A DNA stretch of 64,000 bases, taken from contig JAGGRA010000005.1 of NCBI GenBank assembly GCA_018613035.1, forward strand, positions 1 through 64,000. Direction: 5' to 3'. The position numbers and the translations under genes were made by a program. The stretch comes from Pseudomonas sp. ISL-84. Its GTDB lineage: Bacteria; Bacillota; Bacilli; Bacillales; Cytobacillaceae. The notes under the pieces are model-generated. The model saw only the letters and a program-made list of their open reading frames with translations, was not told the DNA's origin and searched no databases. Shown one piece after another: positions 1 to 8,877 of this stretch (position 1 is the first letter of the stretch; every line of letters begins with the position of its first letter).

Positions 1-317
1 AGTTATGTCCCAGCCTCCTTTCATTTTAACTTGATTTCTTTTACCTTTTGCCTCAATTCCTCTAGCAGCCATCCTGCGCAGACACCTGACAAAATCGGAG
101 AATTCATCCGCATTATATATCTCATCCCCATATTGTATAACTCTCGATTTTATGAACTCCCTTTTGCGTAAAAAAACAATCTACCTTTTTAACTCAGCAA
201 AGCACTCATACGGAAAGTTCCCTCAAAATTGTATTCCTAAAATTTCTTTCAATACTTCCCTTTGAGTTCCCATCAGTTATTCGGTTTTGTTCTTCTCAAT
301 ACAAAAGGGTTCCCTCT

Positions 318-342
318 GTTTAGGCAGACATATATGTGGAAT
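318..342 (+). promoter_or_regulatory. possible SigB-type promoter of the ThDP enzyme/ALDH operon
   Basis: GTTTAG (318-323), a 13-nt gap and TGGAAT (337-342) each differ from the SigB pattern GTTTAA/GGGWAT by one base. The site ends 46 nt before the ATG at 389. The rest of 1-379 is AT-rich and I see no gene in it. Confidence 0.35.
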
Positions 343-388
343 AGTCAAATAAGGTGCTTTTTTATCAAAAACTCAGGAGGTGTCAGGA

Positions 389-2020
389 ATGAATGCAGCT
401 CAGCTGCTGATTAAATGCCTTGAAAACGAAGGGGTTGAATATATCTTCGGGGTTCCCGGTGAGGAGAACCTGGACATTATGGATGCCCTTCTCGATTCAA
501 GCATCGAGTTTATTGTGACAAGACATGAGACAAATGCCGCATTTATGGCGGGGACATACGGCAGGCTTACAGGAAAACCAGGAGTCTGCCTGGCCACTCT
601 CGGACCGGGTGCAACAAACCTGCTGACAGGTGTTGCCAATGCTAATATGGACCACTGCCCACTTATTGCGATTACAGGCCAGGCAGGATTGGATAGGCAG
701 CACAAAATTTCCCATCAATATTATGATTTGGTTTCTGTTTTTGAACCGGTAACAAAATGGAATACCCAGGTGAAGACAGCAGATATCATCCCGGAGGTTG
801 TCAGAAAAGCATTTCGGGTAGCGACAACGGAAAAGCCTGGCGCCACACATATTGATTTGCCAGAAGATATTGCCGCCATGGAGGTGGAGGCATCCCCGCT
901 CAAGGTTATGAATCACTCTTTATCAGAAGCGAGTGAACGGGTGATCCAGGAAGCCGCAAAGCTAATGGAAGACGCTAAACATCCTCTCATCCTGGCTGGC
1001 ATGGGCGTTGAAAGAGGACAAGCCTCGGACAGCCTGCGTGCATTAGTGGAAAAAACCCAGATTCCTGTTGTCCATACCTTCATGGGAAAGGGTGCCCTAT
1101 CGTGGAGAAATGAATTAAGCCTGCTGACCGCCGGTTTAAGCAGCCATGATTATATTACCTGCGGATTCCGGGAAGCAGACCTCATTATTACCATTGGCTT
1201 TGATATGGCTGAATATCCTCCAAAAAATTGGAATCCCGGCGGGCAAACACCGATTTTGCATATTGATACCATTGAGGCTGAAACGGATGCAAACTATCCG
1301 GTGAAACACCATGTGATCGGCGATATCAAAGAAAACTTACAAGAGTTGAACCATGCACTCTCCCCTGCCGAACGTGATAACAAATGGGTTGCCAATGTAA
1401 GAAGCAAAGCACTCAGCGAATTAGAGTCATTTGAAAATGACGCAGGCTTCCCTGTTAAGCCGCAAAAAATGATATCTGACCTGAGAGAAGTCCTAAATGA
1501 TGACGACATCGTCATATCGGATGTTGGGGCACACAAAATGTGGATGGCCCGAATGTATCATACCTATGAACCCCATACATGCCTCATTTCAAACGGACTT
1601 GCTTCCATGGGTATAGCTGTTCCTGGAGCCATTGCCGCCAAAATGGCCCATCCTGATAAAAACGTCGTGGCCGTTTGCGGAGACGGTGCCTTCCAAATGT
1701 CGAGCGCAGAACTTGAAACGGCCAAAAGACTCGACCTTCCCATTGTGATTCTTTTATGGAGAGATGAAGGCTACGGTTTGATTGAATGGAAACAGTTAAA
1801 TGAGTTTAACCGGTCATCCCATGTTAAGTTCGGAAATCCTGATTTTATCCAGCTTGCAAAATCATATGGATTTGAGGCAATCGAGATTCAAGACACAAAC
1901 GAATTGAAATCCTCTCTGGAAAAAGCAGTTGGCATGAATAAGCCAGTCCTGATTGATTGTCCGGTAGACTATAGCGAAAATATGAAACTCACAGAGAAAC
2001 TAGGTAAAATTCTCTGTTAG
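389..2020 (+). CDS. acetolactate synthase large subunit-like ThDP enzyme
   Basis: This 543-residue protein has the full three-domain layout of ThDP-dependent pyruvate-condensing enzymes. The ThDP-activating glutamate lies in the RHETNAAFM segment near residue 47. The ThDP/Mg motif begins with GDG near residue 430 and ends with an Asp at the position AlsS-type enzymes use. Family knowledge predicts condensation of two pyruvates to acetolactate in the cytoplasm. The length and lack of a small-subunit neighbour fit a catabolic or unassigned member better than anabolic IlvB. A GTG at 380 lies inside the AGGAGG (375-380), so the ATG at 389 is the better start. The aldehyde dehydrogenase gene follows after 14 nt with its own strong ribosome site, so the two probably share a transcript. 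The true substrate is uncertain. Confidence 0.85.
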   Translation: MNAAQLLIKCLENEGVEYIFGVPGEENLDIMDALLDSSIEFIVTRHETNAAFMAGTYGRLTGKPGVCLATLGPGATNLLTGVANANMDHCPLIAITGQAGLDRQHKISHQYYDLVSVFEPVTKWNTQVKTADIIPEVVRKAFRVATTEKPGATHIDLPEDIAAMEVEASPLKVMNHSLSEASERVIQEAAKLMEDAKHPLILAGMGVERGQASDSLRALVEKTQIPVVHTFMGKGALSWRNELSLLTAGLSSHDYITCGFREADLIITIGFDMAEYPPKNWNPGGQTPILHIDTIEAETDANYPVKHHVIGDIKENLQELNHALSPAERDNKWVANVRSKALSELESFENDAGFPVKPQKMISDLREVLNDDDIVISDVGAHKMWMARMYHTYEPHTCLISNGLASMGIAVPGAIAAKMAHPDKNVVAVCGDGAFQMSSAELETAKRLDLPIVILLWRDEGYGLIEWKQLNEFNRSSHVKFGNPDFIQLAKSYGFEAIEIQDTNELKSSLEKAVGMNKPVLIDCPVDYSENMKLTEKLGKILC

Positions 2021-2034
2021 CAAAGGAGGAGCAG

Positions 2035-3471
2035 ATGATGATCATAGGCTCAATTATCAATGGAAAAGAGAGAAATGAAACCCACCGTGACACACTTGAG
2101 GTCCGGAACCCCTACAATCAGGAGCTTGTAGCCGAAATAGCTCTAGCAGTTAAAGATGACATGGAAGAAGCCATAAATAATAGTGTGAAAACCTTTGAAA
2201 CCACTATGAAGAAAATGCCCGCTTTTGAAAAGGCTGATCTATTGCGGAACGCCGCTGATATTCTGGAGGAGAAAACGGAGGAATTTGCGGCCATCATTGT
2301 CCAGGAGGCCGGAAAACCGATCAAGCATAGCCGGGCTGAAGTTAAACGGTCTATTCAGATTCTCCGTTTTGCATCAGAGCTTTCTAAAAATATCACTGGT
2401 GAAGTCCTTCCTATGGATGCTGCCCTTCGCGGAGAAAACAGAATGGGAATGGTTAAGCACACGCCAATCGGCCCAGTAGGTGCGATCACCCCCTTTAACT
2501 TTCCTTTAAATTTATCTCTTCATAAAATAGCACCTGCTATAGCAGCCGGCAATACGGTTATTTTTAAACCGGCTGAAAAAACACCGGTCTCCGCTTATAT
2601 GCTTGTAAAACTCTTTGAAGAAGCCGGGCTGCCAGATGGCGTGTTGAATCTTGTCCTTGGTACAGGAGAAACAGTGGGAGCCCACCTTACCACCCATAAA
2701 CTGGTCCCCAAGATTACCTTTACAGGAAGCCTTGCAGTTGGAAAAATGATTCGGGATACGGCCGGCCTAAAAAAGGTAACGATGGAGCTAGGTTCAAATT
2801 CACCCAATATTATTTTCGAAGATGCCGATCTTGATAACGCTGTTGATAAGCTTTTGATGGCGGCCTTTGGCTTTTCAGGCCAGGTCTGTGTTTCTGCACA
2901 GAGAATCTATGTCCATCAAAGCCTTTACGAGCCCTTTCTTGAAAAATTCATTAAAGCTACAAACAGGCTTAAGATTGGCGACCCGCGTGAGGAAAGCACC
3001 GATATTGGGCCGATGATTGATGAAGGTGCCGCTTCCAAGACAAAAGCCTGGATCGACGAAGCCCGGGATCATGGTGCAAAAATTGAGACAGGCGGGGAAC
3101 AAGATGGAACCGTTGTGTCACCGACGATCCTCACAAATGTGAATCGTGATATGAAGGTTGTTTCAGATGAGGCATTTGCTCCCCTGGTTTCGGTTATGCC
3201 TTTTGAAACCGAAGAGGAAGCAATCCAGCGTACCAATAATTCCGTATACGGATTACAAGCCGGTGTGTTCACGAAGGATATTGACCGTGCTATCCGTGTA
3301 GCGGACAGCCTGGAAATGGGCGGCGTCTGGATCAATGAAGCTTCAAGCTACAGGCAGGACAACTACCCTTACGGCGGTGTAAAAGAAAGCGGCATCGGCC
3401 GCGAAGGCGTAAAATATGCAATCAGAGAAATGACAGAAATGAAATTCATTGGAATTAATTTGAAAGGTTAA
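2035..3471 (+). CDS. NAD(P)-dependent aldehyde dehydrogenase
   Basis: A 478-residue member of the aldehyde dehydrogenase superfamily. The catalytic glutamate is in MELGSNSPN (E251) and the nucleophilic cysteine in GQVCVSAQR (C285). The N-terminal cofactor segment TPFNFPLN and the FKPAEKTP segment are intact. It should oxidise an aldehyde to the acid through a thioester, in the cytoplasm. AAAGGAGG sits just before the ATG at 2035; a second ATG follows at once. Coupling to the upstream acetolactate synthase-like gene suggests both act on one short-chain keto or aldehyde intermediate, but the substrate cannot be read from sequence. Lactaldehyde and semialdehyde dehydrogenases are plausible alternatives. 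Confidence 0.88.
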   Translation: MMIIGSIINGKERNETHRDTLEVRNPYNQELVAEIALAVKDDMEEAINNSVKTFETTMKKMPAFEKADLLRNAADILEEKTEEFAAIIVQEAGKPIKHSRAEVKRSIQILRFASELSKNITGEVLPMDAALRGENRMGMVKHTPIGPVGAITPFNFPLNLSLHKIAPAIAAGNTVIFKPAEKTPVSAYMLVKLFEEAGLPDGVLNLVLGTGETVGAHLTTHKLVPKITFTGSLAVGKMIRDTAGLKKVTMELGSNSPNIIFEDADLDNAVDKLLMAAFGFSGQVCVSAQRIYVHQSLYEPFLEKFIKATNRLKIGDPREESTDIGPMIDEGAASKTKAWIDEARDHGAKIETGGEQDGTVVSPTILTNVNRDMKVVSDEAFAPLVSVMPFETEEEAIQRTNNSVYGLQAGVFTKDIDRAIRVADSLEMGGVWINEASSYRQDNYPYGGVKESGIGREGVKYAIREMTEMKFIGINLKG

Positions 3472-3483
3472 TGCTGATAAAAT

Positions 3484-3518
3484 GGACAAATCCTCAAGGG
3501 TTTGTTCATTTTTCTTTC
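3484..3518 (+). terminator. intrinsic terminator of the ALDH operon
   Basis: A 10-bp stem (3484-3493 with 3498-3507, including G-T pairs) and a TCAA loop are followed by a T-rich tract. Confidence 0.75.
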
Positions 3519-3594
3519 AAATAGGGTTCTCCTAAATTCAAAGCTATGTTTTCATCAGAGTTTGATCCTCTTTGAAAACTCTCATAAAGGTTTA

Positions 3595-3703
3595 TTCGCA
3601 AAATCCAGGATTTGTTCGCAAGTTTGCCCATTTTATTCGCATAATTTTACGGTTTGTTCGCTAATTTTCATCATTTCTTCGTTAAAATTCATGTTTTATT
3701 CGC
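3595..3703. repeat. phased keyword array, TTCGC every 20-21 nt
   Basis: The keyword TTTRTTCGC (one copy TTCGT) has its TTCGC start at 3595, 3615, 3636, 3657, 3678 and 3699, giving spacings of 20, 21, 21, 21 and 21 nt. The bases between copies are not conserved. The array lies between the ALDH terminator and the convergent XapX gene. Arrays of the same design with different keywords occur at 13202, 18225, 28923 and 32208. Confidence 0.8.
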
Positions 3704-3725
3704 TGAGTTCACAATGGCGCAAAAT

Positions 3726-3759
3726 AAGGGATGACCCGCAAAATTTGCGGACATCCCTT
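3726..3759 (-). terminator. hairpin downstream of the XapX gene
   Basis: AAGGGATG (3726-3733) pairs with CATCCCTT (3752-3759) around an inner CCGCAAA/TTTGCGG stem. The T-tract on the minus strand is short. Confidence 0.55.
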
Positions 3760-3762
3760 CTC

Positions 3763-3942
3763 TTATCTCACTATATTCTGCAGCCACGGCAAAACCACTT
3801 CGTACGCTTTAAAGCCAAGATAAATGCCAACAATGCCCATGATTCCAGGAAGAGCTGGCGGCGCAGGAATCGGCAGCTTCATAAAAGCAAATATAAATCC
3901 AACCAGAAATCCTGTAAGTATTGATAATAGAACGATTTTCAT
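3763..3942 (-). CDS. XapX (DUF1427) family small membrane protein
   Basis: A 59-residue ORF starting MKIVLLSILTGF. It has two hydrophobic segments flanking a proline-rich KLPIPAPPALPGIMG loop, the hallmark of XapX proteins. AAGGAGGA sits five to six bases before the ATG, which fixes the start. The protein is predicted to lie in the membrane; the family has no established function. The gene stands alone between convergent neighbours, with a hairpin at its 3' end. Confidence 0.85.
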   Translation of the reverse strand: MKIVLLSILTGFLVGFIFAFMKLPIPAPPALPGIMGIVGIYLGFKAYEVVLPWLQNIVR

Positions 3943-3986
3943 GATATCCTCCTTATTTTTGCTTACTATGCTTTACCCCTCTGACC

Positions 3987-4079
3987 CGCAGACTAACGGG
4001 CAGTAAGTCCCTTTAAATTTAAGGTTGCCTGCATGGTTCAACTAACACTCAGAATATCACTGAGTGAAGTTTCACTCTA
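3987..4079 (+). ncRNA. HEARO/Isc omega-RNA-like structured repeat, short form, no ORF
   Basis: This 93-nt element shares three blocks, in the same order, with the element at 38033-38186 on the other strand: CGCAGnCTAACGGGCAGTAAG, GGTTCAACTAACA and TGAAGTTTCACTCTA. Between the blocks lie small hairpins (a CTTTAAATTTAAG palindrome, and CTCA...TGAG). The overall design resembles HEARO, the guide-RNA scaffold of IscB-type elements of the IS200/IS605 group. No HNH nuclease ORF is present. The family assignment is from memory of the motif; the kinship of the two copies is directly visible. Confidence 0.5.
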
Positions 4080-4130
4080 CTATAAACCTACACATATGCT
4101 CTTAGCTTCCCCTTTTTCGGCAAAAACATG

Positions 4131-4160
4131 AAAAAAGCCGGCACTTGAAGGTGCCAGCCT
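4131..4160 (-). terminator. intrinsic terminator of ywiB-argS
   Basis: GCCGGCAC (4137-4144) pairs with GTGCCAGC (4151-4158). Six As at 4131-4136 read as a T-tract on the minus strand. Confidence 0.85.
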
Positions 4161-4171
4161 ACTTTTAGCTA

Positions 4172-5842
4172 TTACATTTTCTCCGGAGCAGATACTCCGA
4201 TCAATGCCAGTGCATTTTTCAATGTTGTTTGTACCGCTTTAATTAATGCCAAACGGGCTTTTGTTCTTTCCGGATTTTCAGCATCCAATACTTTTTCAGC
4301 ATTGTAGAAGCTATGGAAAGTGGAAGCCAGCTCAAAAATATAGTTCGTAATTCTGTGCGGCATACGCTTTTGCGCTGCTTCAGCCACAGCCTGCGGGAAT
4401 TCGCCGATCTTCTTAAGAACGTCCATTTCCTTTTCCGCTTGGATAAGAGAGAAATCTGCGTTATTGTCTGCAGTCATGCCCTGCTCTTCACCCTGGCGCA
4501 GGATACTGGAGATACGGGCGTGTGCGTACTGCGCATAATAAACAGGATTTTCATTTGACTGGGATACAGCCAAATCAAGGTCGAAATCCAGGTGCGTATC
4601 TGCACTTCTCATTGCGAAGAAGTAGCGTGTCGCGTCCAGTCCTACCTCTTCCACTAGATCGCGCATGGTTACGGCTTTACCTGTACGTTTGCTCATCTTC
4701 ATCTTTTCACCGTTTTTATACAAATGAACAAGCTGGATGATTTCCACTTCTAGCGCTTCACGGTCATAGCCCAGTGCCTGGATCGCTGCTTTCATACGCG
4801 GAATATAGCCGTGATGGTCAGCACCCCAAATGTTGATCAGCTTTTCAAAGCCTCTTTCAAGCTTGTCCTTATGGTAAGCAATATCCGGAGTCAGATACGT
4901 ATAAGAACCGTCATTTTTAATGAGTACGCGGTCTTTATCATCGCCGAAAGTAGTCGAGCGGAACCATGTAGCGCCGTCCTCTTCATAAATATGACCGTTA
5001 TCCTTTAACGCCTTTAAAGCAGTGTCGATTTTCCCGTTGTTATAAAGAGATGTTTCGGAATACCAGACATCAAATGGCACTCGGAAATCCTCCAAGTCCT
5101 GCTTAAGCTTGGCCATCTCATATTTCAAACCATATTCACGGAAAAAGTCAAAGCGCTCTTTTTCATCTGCATTTACATATTTATCGCCGTATTCTTCCGC
5201 AAGCTTTTTGCCGATGCCGATAATATCTTCACCATGGTAGCCGTCAGCAGGCATTTCTTTTTCCATGCCAAGAGCCTGGAAGTAACGCGCTTCAACAGAC
5301 AGAGCCAGATTGTTTATCTGATTTCCTGCATCGTTAATATAGTATTCACGGGAAACATCATAGCCGGCTTTATCTAAAATATTGCATAGGGAGTCCCCGA
5401 CTGCCGCACCGCGGGCATGTCCCAAATGCAAATCGCCAGTCGGGTTCGCTGAAACAAACTCCACCTGGATTTTTTGGCTGTTGCCGACTGTCGTTTCGCC
5501 GTACTTAGCCCCTGCTTCAAGTACAGCCGGTATCAGGTCAGTCAAATAAGAATTATACATGTAGAAATTGATAAAGCCAGGGCCTGCAATTTCAATTTTT
5601 TCAATCGAAGCCTTTGAGCTGTCAAAATTAGCGATAAGATCCTCCGCAATCATTCTCGGCGCCTTTTTGGCCACACGAGCCAATTGCATCGCCATATTGG
5701 TAGAATAATCGCCATGAGCCTTTTCCTTCGGGATTTCAAGAATAACATCCGGAATTTGCTCTTCCGCCGCCAAACCCGCCTTCACGACGGCATCCTTAAT
5801 TTCCTGCTTAAGTTTGCTTTGTACCTGCTCAACTATGTTCAT
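4172..5842 (-). CDS. argS: arginyl-tRNA synthetase
   Basis: This 556-residue class I synthetase charges tRNA-Arg with arginine. It has the N-terminal additional domain, the HIGH-type motif HLGHARG, the KMSKRTG loop and a C-terminal DALR anticodon-binding domain ending near [12 protein letters not shown] further upstream lies within the AGGAGG, so the ATG at 5842 is the real start; it overlaps the last 14 nt of ywiB. The ywiB-argS pairing is the B. subtilis arrangement, and a terminator follows directly. In many relatives rpoE follows argS, but here XapX does. Confidence 0.97.
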   Translation of the reverse strand: MNIVEQVQSKLKQEIKDAVVKAGLAAEEQIPDVILEIPKEKAHGDYSTNMAMQLARVAKKAPRMIAEDLIANFDSSKASIEKIEIAGPGFINFYMYNSYLTDLIPAVLEAGAKYGETTVGNSQKIQVEFVSANPTGDLHLGHARGAAVGDSLCNILDKAGYDVSREYYINDAGNQINNLALSVEARYFQALGMEKEMPADGYHGEDIIGIGKKLAEEYGDKYVNADEKERFDFFREYGLKYEMAKLKQDLEDFRVPFDVWYSETSLYNNGKIDTALKALKDNGHIYEEDGATWFRSTTFGDDKDRVLIKNDGSYTYLTPDIAYHKDKLERGFEKLINIWGADHHGYIPRMKAAIQALGYDREALEVEIIQLVHLYKNGEKMKMSKRTGKAVTMRDLVEEVGLDATRYFFAMRSADTHLDFDLDLAVSQSNENPVYYAQYAHARISSILRQGEEQGMTADNNADFSLIQAEKEMDVLKKIGEFPQAVAEAAQKRMPHRITNYIFELASTFHSFYNAEKVLDAENPERTKARLALIKAVQTTLKNALALIGVSAPEKM

Positions 5843-6257
5843 TGTTCTCCTCCTCAAACGTTATCGCCAAATGGTATGTACCTGCCTGGGATCCTTGCAT
5901 TTTTAAATCGTATAAAATATCGATTGAGCCTTCACCTGATTTCTCATCATATTGATGAACCATCCTTTTGGTCATTGTGCCCATCTCAAACACTCCATAA
6001 GGCGTCTGGTAGCTGCCCCGGAGCTTTTTATTCATCTTGAACGGCAGCCTCATCTTCACGGCGCCGCTTCGTAAAATCAGCCCATCTGTGTCGGACAATT
6101 TTATAATCGTTTTTACCGTTCCCTCTTCCATCTCTTCATCATACTGAAGAAAACGGGAAGCATCTTTTATATAGTATCGGCCAAAAGCAGTCAATTCAAA
6201 AGTATCTTTACTGCCTCCGCTGCGAATATCCGTCTTCACTTTAATCTTCACAGGCAT
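5829..6257 (-). CDS. ywiB: YwiB family (DUF1934) protein
   Basis: A 142-residue beta-rich protein predicted to form a calycin-like barrel. It matches YwiB in length, in the TVKTIIKLS and RSGAVKM segments, and in its position before argS. The function is unknown. A longer frame opens at a GTG at 6335, but that codon lies within the predicted promoter (6320-6348), so the ATG at 6257 (MPVKIKVKT) is preferred. Its ribosome site is weak. The gene overlaps the argS start, suggesting translational coupling. Confidence 0.85.
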   Translation of the reverse strand: MPVKIKVKTDIRSGGSKDTFELTAFGRYYIKDASRFLQYDEEMEEGTVKTIIKLSDTDGLILRSGAVKMRLPFKMNKKLRGSYQTPYGVFEMGTMTKRMVHQYDEKSGEGSIDILYDLKMQGSQAGTYHLAITFEEENNEHS

Positions 6258-6319
6258 TTGTTCCGCTGAGCGACTGGACAACGGCAACACATCCTTTTCA
6301 TCTTGTCTATAACTATATA

Positions 6320-6348
6320 AGTATAAATACTCCACAGGGAAAGTGCAA
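6320..6348 (-). promoter_or_regulatory. SigA promoter of ywiB-argS
   Basis: On the minus strand TTGCAC (6348-6343), a 17-nt spacer and TATACT (6325-6320) make a good SigA promoter. It puts transcription start near 6313 and rules out the upstream GTG as the ywiB start. Confidence 0.6.
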
Positions 6349-6366
6349 GGGTACCAGGTACCACCC
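6349..6366. repeat. GGTACCAGGTACC palindromic repeat unit
   Basis: The segment contains GGTACCAGGTACC followed by ACCC and an ATTTTGTCGAA tail. The same core forms both arms of the large palindrome at 19661-19713, so it is an interspersed repeat. Confidence 0.5.
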
Positions 6367-6377
6367 GAATTTTGTCG

Positions 6378-6409
6378 AAAAAAAAGGATGAAACGTCAGG
6401 TTTCGTCCT
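6378..6409. terminator. terminator after the small membrane gene
   Basis: AGGATGAAAC (6385-6394) pairs with GTTTCGTCCT (6400-6409). The A-run at 6378-6385 gives a T-tract on the minus strand. The stem overlaps the stop codon of the gene at 6396-6575. Confidence 0.8.
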
Positions 6410-6575
6410 TTTTACTTTGCTCAAGCTGGCGGGAAATTTCCCTTAGTATTTGATTTTTTTCCTTCAGTGTTTTAATCAGGCTCACCGCAAACCAAATGCC
6501 GAAGACCAGGACAGCGATATAAAATAAAAAAGGGATAATAGCAAAGAGCGGAAAAAGTGATCCTGCATCCATCAT
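6396..6575 (-). CDS. small membrane protein with charged C-terminal helix
   Basis: A 59-residue ORF beginning MMDAGSLFPLF. A single transmembrane segment spans about residues 8-32, followed by a charged helix (KTLKEKNQILREISRQLEQSKK) that looks like a short coiled coil. AAGGAGG precedes the first ATG by about 11 nt. It starts 6 nt after the DUF4177 gene stops, so the two form a small operon closed by the terminator at 6378-6409. I do not recognise a named family. Confidence 0.75.
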   Translation of the reverse strand: MMDAGSLFPLFAIIPFLFYIAVLVFGIWFAVSLIKTLKEKNQILREISRQLEQSKKDET

Positions 6576-6581
6576 TTATAT

Positions 6582-6779
6582 TCAACCTCCTTCTTCGTCC
6601 ATTTTCCGTTTAAAAATAAGCTCATAAAAAGCAGGAGTGCCGTAACCTCTTGCCTGGAGCAAATATCTGAACGAGCTCCCATCCCTCTTTTCATGCTCCC
6701 GGACAATCTTGTGATAATCCCTTGCTGGCGCCAGCTTAAAACTGGATAATTCTACTTTAACAAATGTATGTTCATACAT
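6582..6779 (-). CDS. DUF4177-like small protein
   Basis: The 65-residue product starts MYEHTFVKVELSSF and resembles DUF4177 proteins, short alpha/beta proteins of unknown function that begin MYEYKFV-like. AAGGGGTGAT before the ATG at 6779 sets the start; the frame is open upstream but lacks a ribosome site there. It lies between the speB terminator and the small membrane gene. Confidence 0.7.
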   Translation of the reverse strand: MYEHTFVKVELSSFKLAPARDYHKIVREHEKRDGSSFRYLLQARGYGTPAFYELIFKRKMDEEGG

Positions 6780-6834
6780 CGTTATCACCCCTTTTCCTTT
6801 CATACGGCGACAAAAAGGAAAAAGTTTCAACAAC

Positions 6835-6861
6835 ACAAAAAACGGAGACAGAGTCCCCGTT
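6835..6861 (-). terminator. terminator of speE-speB
   Basis: AACGGAGAC (6841-6849) pairs with GTCCCCGTT (6853-6861) around an AGA loop. An A-run at 6835-6842 gives the minus-strand T-tract. Confidence 0.8.
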
Positions 6862-6867
6862 CTCAAA

Positions 6868-7746
6868 TTATTTTTTAACCCATCCAAGTATCATTTCACG
6901 CATCATCTTGCTCGCTGTATTGGCTGTTTGTTCAGATGGATCATAGATTGGCGCAACCTCTACAAGATCAGCACCGACAACTTTTACATCTGAATGCGCA
7001 ATTTCATGGATGGAAAGAAGCAATTCTCTTGATGTGATGCCGCCTGCGTCCACTGTACCTGTTCCAGGCGCGTGTGCAGGGTCTAAAACATCAATATCGA
7101 TTGTCACGTAAACCGGACGGCCTGCAAGCTTAGGAAGGATATCTTTCAGCGGCTTATGCACTTCAAATTTGGAAATGTGCATGCCGACTTCCTTTGCCCA
7201 TTGGAATTCCTCTTTCATTCCCGAACGGATTCCAAAAGAATAGACATTGCCTGGTCCGATCAGATCAGCGGCTTTTCGGATTGGCGTAGAGTGGGATAAT
7301 GGCTCCCCTTCATAATGCTCCCGCAGATCCGTATGGGCATCCATATGGATAATCGCTAAATCCGGGTACTTTTTGTACATCGCCTTAATGACAGGCCAGG
7401 AAACCAAATGCTCTCCGCCCATGCCAAGAGGAAATTTATCTTCAGCCAGCAGCTGATCGATAAACTCTTCAATCATATCAATGCTTTTTTGCGGATTTCC
7501 GAAAGGCAGCGGAATGTCTCCAGCATCATAGTATTTTACCTCTTCCAGCTCGCGGTCAAGATAAGGGCTGTACTCTTCCAGTCCAATAGACACTTCACGA
7601 ATGCGGGCAGGGCCGAAACGTGAACCCGGACGGTAGCTTACTGTCCAGTCCATCGGCATTCCATAAATGACCGCTTCACTCTCTTCATAACTCGGATGGC
7701 TTTTAATGAACACATTGCCTGAATAGGCTTCATCGAAACGAACCAA
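6868..7746 (-). CDS. speB: agmatinase
   Basis: This 292-residue ureohydrolase converts agmatine to putrescine and urea. The manganese-binding motifs are all present: GGEHLVSWP, HMDAHTDLR and DIDVLDPAHAPGTGT. Two starts compete. The ATG at 7752 abuts GAGGG, whereas the in-frame TTG at 7746 lies 7 nt after GAGG, so TTG is chosen; the proteins differ by two residues. It follows speE by 48 nt, and together they make spermidine from agmatine. Near-identity to B. subtilis SpeB is obvious throughout. Confidence 0.95.
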   Translation of the reverse strand: MVRFDEAYSGNVFIKSHPSYEESEAVIYGMPMDWTVSYRPGSRFGPARIREVSIGLEEYSPYLDRELEEVKYYDAGDIPLPFGNPQKSIDMIEEFIDQLLAEDKFPLGMGGEHLVSWPVIKAMYKKYPDLAIIHMDAHTDLREHYEGEPLSHSTPIRKAADLIGPGNVYSFGIRSGMKEEFQWAKEVGMHISKFEVHKPLKDILPKLAGRPVYVTIDIDVLDPAHAPGTGTVDAGGITSRELLLSIHEIAHSDVKVVGADLVEVAPIYDPSEQTANTASKMMREMILGWVKK

Positions 7747-7794
7747 GGTCATCCCTCGCTTTAAAAATATTGGGGGACTAGCCCCCGTTTCAGC

Positions 7795-8622
7795 TTACTT
7801 CACTAAATCCTGTACGAACTTAGGCAATACAAACGCAGCTTTGTGCAATTCTTTTGTATAGTATTTTGTTTCAATGTCATGGAAACGCTCTTCGCTAACT
7901 TCCAGCGGATCATATTTTTTAGAACCAATTGTAAATGCCCACATGCCGCTTGGGTACGTTGGGATATTAGCAGTGTACAAACGAGTAATTGGGAAAATCT
8001 CTTTTACATCGCGCTGTACGTTGCGGATCAAGTCTGCTTTGAACCAAGGGTTGTCAGACTGTGCTACAAAGATACCGTCTTCTTTAAGAGCTTTGGAGAT
8101 TCCAGCATAAAACCCTTTTGTGAATAGGTTTACTGCCGGGCCAACCGGCTCCGTAGAATCAACCATGATGACGTCGTATTCATTTTCACTTTCAGCTATG
8201 TGCATAAAACCGTCGCCTACCTGTACATCAACGCGAGGATCATCCAGTTTGCCTGCAATCTCAGGAAGGTACTTTTTAGAGTACTCGATTACCTTTCCAT
8301 CAATATCAACAAGAGTCGCTTTCTTTACACTTGGATGCTTAAGCACTTCACGGATAACACCGCCATCACCGCCGCCAACAACAAGTACGTTCTCAGGGTT
8401 TGGATGCGTGAACAGAGGAATATGTGCAACCATCTCATGGTAAACAAACTCATCCTTGATTGAAGTCATAACCATATCATCAAGAAGAAGCATATTGCCC
8501 CACTCTTCTGTTTCAACCATATCAAGCTTTTGAAAATCTGTCTGCTCTGTATGTAAAGTACGCTTCACCTTCATCGTAATTCCAAAATTCTCAGTTTGTT
8601 TCTCTGTGAACCAAAGTCCCAT
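7795..8622 (-). CDS. speE: spermidine synthase
   Basis: The 275-residue aminopropyltransferase transfers the aminopropyl group of decarboxylated SAM to putrescine. The SAM-binding [10 protein letters not shown] loop, the DxD pair in VDIDGK and the catalytic DSTEPVGPA segment are intact. GGAAGGA precedes the ATG at a longer than usual distance. It is the first gene of speE-speB and is divergent from pbpG. Confidence 0.96.
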   Translation of the reverse strand: MGLWFTEKQTENFGITMKVKRTLHTEQTDFQKLDMVETEEWGNMLLLDDMVMTSIKDEFVYHEMVAHIPLFTHPNPENVLVVGGGDGGVIREVLKHPSVKKATLVDIDGKVIEYSKKYLPEIAGKLDDPRVDVQVGDGFMHIAESENEYDVIMVDSTEPVGPAVNLFTKGFYAGISKALKEDGIFVAQSDNPWFKADLIRNVQRDVKEIFPITRLYTANIPTYPSGMWAFTIGSKKYDPLEVSEERFHDIETKYYTKELHKAAFVLPKFVQDLVK

Positions 8623-8806
8623 TTTTTAATCATTCCTTCCATAAAAAAATGAATTATCAGTTATATGAGCAGCAAAAAGCATTATCATCTTTTATACTTC
8701 CCTAACATGCAAATTACAAACACAGAAAAAGTATAGTTGAATCTAGCAAAATTGCAAGAAAAATTTCGCTAATTAGTAGAGAAAGATGTTTAAAACTTCC
8801 CTGTTT

Positions 8807-8835
8807 TTTCAATACTGAGGATATGTACTTATAAT
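8807..8835 (+). promoter_or_regulatory. possible promoter of pbpG
   Basis: A perfect TATAAT (8830-8835) stands 17 nt after TTTCAA (8807-8812), a weak -35. The B. subtilis gene is SigF-dependent; I could not find a convincing SigF box here. Confidence 0.35.
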
Positions 8836-8877
8836 TGCTTTGTTTTTAATTAAGAAAGAACTTGGGGGGTGACTTCA

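Noticed and set aside
1-30. Minus-strand AAAGGAGGCTGGGACATAAC motif at the window edge as a gene start
   Set aside because: No start codon or frame can be followed because the window ends; it may be part of an interspersed repeat.
1690-1790. Suspected loss of the Mg ligand Asn in the ThDP motif of the acetolactate synthase-like enzyme
   Set aside because: AlsS-type enzymes use Asp at this position and the Asp is present, so the site looks functional.
3502-3924. 140-codon plus-strand frame through the 3595 array into the XapX gene
   Set aside because: It is antisense to XapX, starts inside a terminator region without a ribosome site, and owes its length to the stop-free keyword array.
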